In this document: piece by piece, positions 4,014 through 6,454 of the stretch | Position numbering within the stretch: the stretch's first letter is position 1 | Layout of the letters: each line of letters starts with the position of its first letter | Assembly: GCA_019245255.1 (NCBI GenBank) | Contig: JAFARV010000816.1 | Coordinates: 1 to 6,454 of the forward strand | Origin: Acidobacteriaceae bacterium | GTDB taxonomy: Bacteria > Acidobacteriota > Terriglobia > Bryobacterales > Bryobacteraceae | DNA: 6,454 nucleotides | Direction: 5' to 3' | Notes under the pieces: model-generated | Seen by the model: the letters and a program-made list of their open reading frames with translations, nothing else | The model's database searches: none | Told to the model about the DNA's origin: nothing | Position numbers and translations under genes: made by a program

Positions 4014-6454
4014 TTGATATTTCGGAACGTAAAACCAAGCGCTTCCCAGCGTAAGCCAAGCTATTTGGCGTTCGCATTCGCACTCTGTCTGGCGGCTGCC
4101 GCCCCTTCCGCTTTTGCGGACTGTCCGCAACCGGCAGCGCCCCCCGCCACCGATCCCTTGCATACCATCATCCCCGTCCATTTCGATGCTTCCACAGGTG
4201 ACATCACCGTCGGAAGCAAAACCTACTGTGGCGCTAACCCGGGCTTTCACCTGCTCGCTCTCCAGCGCCAGCCCGACATAAACAATCTGGACGCGCCCGA
4301 TATGCTATGGGACCAAACATATACGGACGCCGCTAGTGTGAATAACGCGCTGAAACAGATCCTGACGCTAGGGGGAGGTCCCATCGTTATGGTGAACGCG
4401 GTAGGCAGCTACGGGATAACTCTCAGTAGCGTCGCCAAGGGGCTGACACCGTACGGAGCGTGGCCGGATCTGCAAGTTATCAATGGTGCCCTTCCATTTA
4501 TCTTTATCGGAAATGGAGGCCGCAACCCGCAAACGGCTCTTCAGCGAGGGGGCAGCACGCGTCCCGTGGATGGCTATCTGGCGCAGGACTCTTCAAGCAA
4601 TTACGCATTCATCCAAACTGATTTTGTTCAGTACGATATCACGACGGACGGAACAATTAAGGTACGCAATAAGACGTATGAAGCGGCGAATGCAGGGTAT
4701 AAACAGGCCTGTGACGCCGCCGCATCCAACTCCTTTCATCTGGTGATAGTTGATCGTGAATCACTAAACACTCTGGTTGATAATGTCTACTGCACGGGCC
4801 AACATCCTTCCGTCCTTGGCTCTATGGCAACTGATCTCAGCGGCGTGACCGGTGAGGGGCAACTCGTCTTTATCGCCTCTAACGGCCATCCCATTCCGGC
4901 CGATTGGAATTTTGGCACGGACGGGGACGCCCGCGTGTACCCTCTCGCTCAGCAAATGGCCAGGCTCGGCGGCTATTGGGAGACGATGGTATATCTCACG
5001 CCGAACGACACTTATACTTTGGTCGGGGCTCCTCCTCCTCCCAGTTACGTGACGGGAGCGCGAAGCAGGGCAAGAGAGTCCAGTTCGGTCTACCCAACCG
5101 ATAAGTCGGGGAACGCGCCAACCGGCGAATTGCATGGCGTCCTGGCACGCGGACGCGGCAACTGGTACAGTCCGCTGGATGCCGCTCCAACCGGGATGGC
5201 GAATCTTCAGCTCTACAACATTCTGGCCCAGGCGCCGCTCTCCTTTCCTTCATATACCAGCGGCGACCAACTCCCGGCTTACCAATCCCTTAACAACAAC
5301 GTGTGCGGGGGCGACAACTGCATTCGCGATGCGTATGGCACTTTGAGCCTCGACCTCGGCACCTTTTATACGGACTTAACGTCGGCGCAGACCGCAACAG
5401 ATCCCGCCACCAATAAGGATTGCGACGCCGCCGGTGACGTTAATGCCGGCGTGCCGTACTGTCAGGTGCGCGCCCAGCTTCAGACTGAGGTCAAGGATGC
5501 GGCCAATATTCATGCGTTCTACGACCAAATTAGCAGTCTCTGGTCGGCCAGCGGAACCGTAACCATCTTCTCGCAGCTGAGCGCCTATGACCAAGTTAAG
5601 GCCACTTTGCCTGCGCCACCGGCCGCACCTGCGCCTAGTCTGGCCGGACCCATCGCCAACCTGTTTTTGGGCTTGGCCAGTTTTATACCGAATATCGGAC
5701 CGGTGTTTGGTGTGGCCGATCTGTTTTTCAATTTCGGCACCAGCCTCGCGACGGATCAGAACGGAAATCAGACGATCGACTTGACGTCGACCATCGGTCA
5801 ACTGGAGCAGCAGGCGAGCAACCAATTTATTGCCCAGGGCACCGCCACGGGCAATTTGTTCCAGCTCATGACACAGGACTGGGGCAAGCTCAACACCTTG
5901 GGTTCCGACCTGCTCACTAATAACAAGCCCGGTTCGCCATGGTACTGGGACTTCAACCAGTTGTCCGCCATCCTGAGCGGCGCGAAATCGGCGATTACGG
6001 AGGGTGCCTATCAGAACATCATGCCGGCCGCCTACGCCATTGGGTCCTATTACCCGGATACTTGTTGTTTTGCGAGTCAGGGTATCCCACCATGGGGACA
6101 GTATCCGCTGTATGCCCAGCCGCGGGCCTATTGGGTCAACCAGGGCTATAACGCTCCTTACGTCCCCGTCGCCCACCCTTTCGCGCCCCCGAACTCAGCC
6201 ACCTACATTCCATATACTTATCCGAACGACCCGGGGAATCCGTACGCCGGTAATCCAAGCACCGGAACGATTCTGGCGGCGAACCAGTGGTTGGGCATTA
6301 GCAGCGTCAACACTCCGTTTGTGGGTAACCCGACGAACGATTACCAAAGTGCCCACTATGAACCACCCGATCAATCCTTGCTGAGCACGCTTTTCACGCC
6401 GATATCGCAGGGCGGTGTGGGCGTTTATCGTCCTGCCTTCTTTGAAGGCTGGCC
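4014..6454 (+). CDS. Large exported protein with tandem ILEI/FAM3-like domains, 3' end outside window
   Basis: The frame starts at TTG 4014, reads 813 codons without a stop and leaves the window. Residues 1-35 are a signal peptide: basic N-region with K7, R13 and K14, hydrophobic core LAFAFALCLAAAAPSA (18-33), cleavage likely after Ala35 (AFA|DC). There is no lipobox, so it is probably periplasmic or secreted. Residues about 57-180 and 207-343 look like two copies of one domain (KTYCGANPGFHLLALQR and KTYEAAN...FHLVIVDR). Residues 345-530 are not recognised; they include R-rich GARSRARE (348-355), C431 and C436, and helical stretches. A Pro/Ala linker (533-541) leads to a 33-residue hydrophobic segment (547-579). 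Residues 679-751 are rich in Tyr and Pro, with adjacent C684 and C685. No enzyme motif is recognised. The gene follows the kinase by 92 bases on the same strand and may be co-transcribed with it or be a target of the sigma factor. That it is coding is well supported; its function is unknown. Confidence 0.87.
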   Translation, partial: MIFRNVKPSASQRKPSYLAFAFALCLAAAAPSAFADCPQPAAPPATDPLHTIIPVHFDASTGDITVGSKTYCGANPGFHLLALQRQPDINNLDAPDMLWDQTYTDAASVNNALKQILTLGGGPIVMVNAVGSYGITLSSVAKGLTPYGAWPDLQVINGALPFIFIGNGGRNPQTALQRGGSTRPVDGYLAQDSSSNYAFIQTDFVQYDITTDGTIKVRNKTYEAANAGYKQACDAAASNSFHLVIVDRESLNTLVDNVYCTGQHPSVLGSMATDLSGVTGEGQLVFIASNGHPIPADWNFGTDGDARVYPLAQQMARLGGYWETMVYLTPNDTYTLVGAPPPPSYVTGARSRARESSSVYPTDKSGNAPTGELHGVLARGRGNWYSPLDAAPTGMANLQLYNILAQAPLSFPSYTSGDQLPAYQSLNNNVCGGDNCIRDAYGTLSLDLGTFYTDLTSAQTATDPATNKDCDAAGDVNAGVPYCQVRAQLQTEVKDAANIHAFYDQISSLWSASGTVTIFSQLSAYDQVKATLPAPPAAPAPSLAGPIANLFLGLASFIPNIGPVFGVADLFFNFGTSLATDQNGNQTIDLTSTIGQLEQQASNQFIAQGTATGNLFQLMTQDWGKLNTLGSDLLTNNKPGSPWYWDFNQLSAILSGAKSAITEGAYQNIMPAAYAIGSYYPDTCCFASQGIPPWGQYPLYAQPRAYWVNQGYNAPYVPVAHPFAPPNSATYIPYTYPNDPGNPYAGNPSTGTILAANQWLGISSVNTPFVGNPTNDYQSAHYEPPDQSLLSTLFTPISQGGVGVYRPAFFEGW
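4182..5042 (+). other. Duplicated ILEI/FAM3 (GG)-like domain in the exported protein
   Basis: Copy 1 (residues about 57-180) has ITVGSKTYCGANPG, FHLLALQR, LWDQTYTDAASVNNALKQIL, GGGPIVMVNAVGS, SSVAKGLTPYGAW and LPFIFIGNGG. Copy 2 (about 207-343) has IKVRNKTYEAANAG, FHLVIVDR, SVLGSMATDLSGV, GEGQLVFIASNGH, YPLAQQMARLGGYW and YTLVGAPP in the same order. The order of elements matches the ILEI/FAM3 domain as I know it: a starting strand, an FDTY-like segment, a helix, G.hVhhh, a helix ending near LG, and a final strand FhGxxG. Copy 2 lacks a clear FDTY-like segment. The duplication is seen directly; the family name is inference from pattern. Confidence 0.5.

Noticed and set aside
4110..4124. Lipoprotein signal at the exported protein's Cys37
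   Set aside because: Asp36 precedes the Cys, and Ala35-Asp36-Cys37 does not fit a lipobox; an ordinary signal peptidase I site (AFA) fits better.
4483..4746. + strand frame of 87 codons inside the exported-protein gene
   Set aside because: It is out of frame with the continuous coding frame and has no family signature.
5376..6176. Antisense open frame of 266 codons on the - strand
   Set aside because: It lies entirely opposite the exported-protein frame. Its translation shows no recognisable domain and it has no supporting neighbour, whereas the + strand frame has a strong ribosome site and signal peptide and continues beyond it on both sides.
1..6454. CRISPR arrays, tRNA or rRNA genes, insertion sequences
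   Set aside because: I found no regularly spaced direct repeats, tRNA-like or rRNA sequence, transposase motifs or terminal inverted repeats by eye; the window is nearly all coding.

Overview
The window is a GC-rich bacterial segment with every supported gene on the + strand. It most resembles Acidobacteriota (Solibacter/Terriglobia-like). The pointer is a TIGR02999-type ECF sigma factor overlapping a membrane Ser/Thr kinase that carries a large extracytoplasmic PD40/TolB-like propeller. This gene pair is common in Acidobacteriota and also occurs in Planctomycetota and Myxococcota. The taxonomic call is inference, because there is no marker gene here.

Layout: (1) 1-491 holds the 3' end of a VapB-like antitoxin gene, overlapped by 37 bases by a complete VapC-type PIN-domain toxin gene. 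(2) 531-1115 encodes an ECF sigma factor. (3) 1105-3921 encodes a 938-residue Ser/Thr kinase, one membrane helix and about twelve propeller repeats; its start overlaps the sigma gene by 11 bases. (4) 3922-4013 is a 92-base gap with a small inverted repeat and a near-perfect Shine-Dalgarno sequence. (5) 4014-6454 is a continuous reading frame of more than 813 codons that starts at TTG, has a signal peptide and runs off the window. It is easily missed because it has no ATG near its start and no stop in the window.

How the genes may work together: the overlap suggests the sigma factor and kinase are made together. The kinase has its catalytic domain inside the cell and its propeller outside. The sigma factor lacks the usual acidic region 2.2 motif and has threonines there, as in the ECF43 group, where a partner kinase phosphorylates the sigma factor. 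A plausible model is external signal, kinase, sigma phosphorylation, then transcription. The exported protein just downstream is a candidate output. No anti-sigma gene is visible in the window.

The most novel item is the exported protein. Its N-terminal third looks like two copies of one domain whose pattern resembles the ILEI/FAM3 (GG) fold. These are followed by an unrecognised region, a 33-residue hydrophobic glycine-containing segment and a Tyr/Pro-rich tail. The toxin-antitoxin pair is probably an independent unit.
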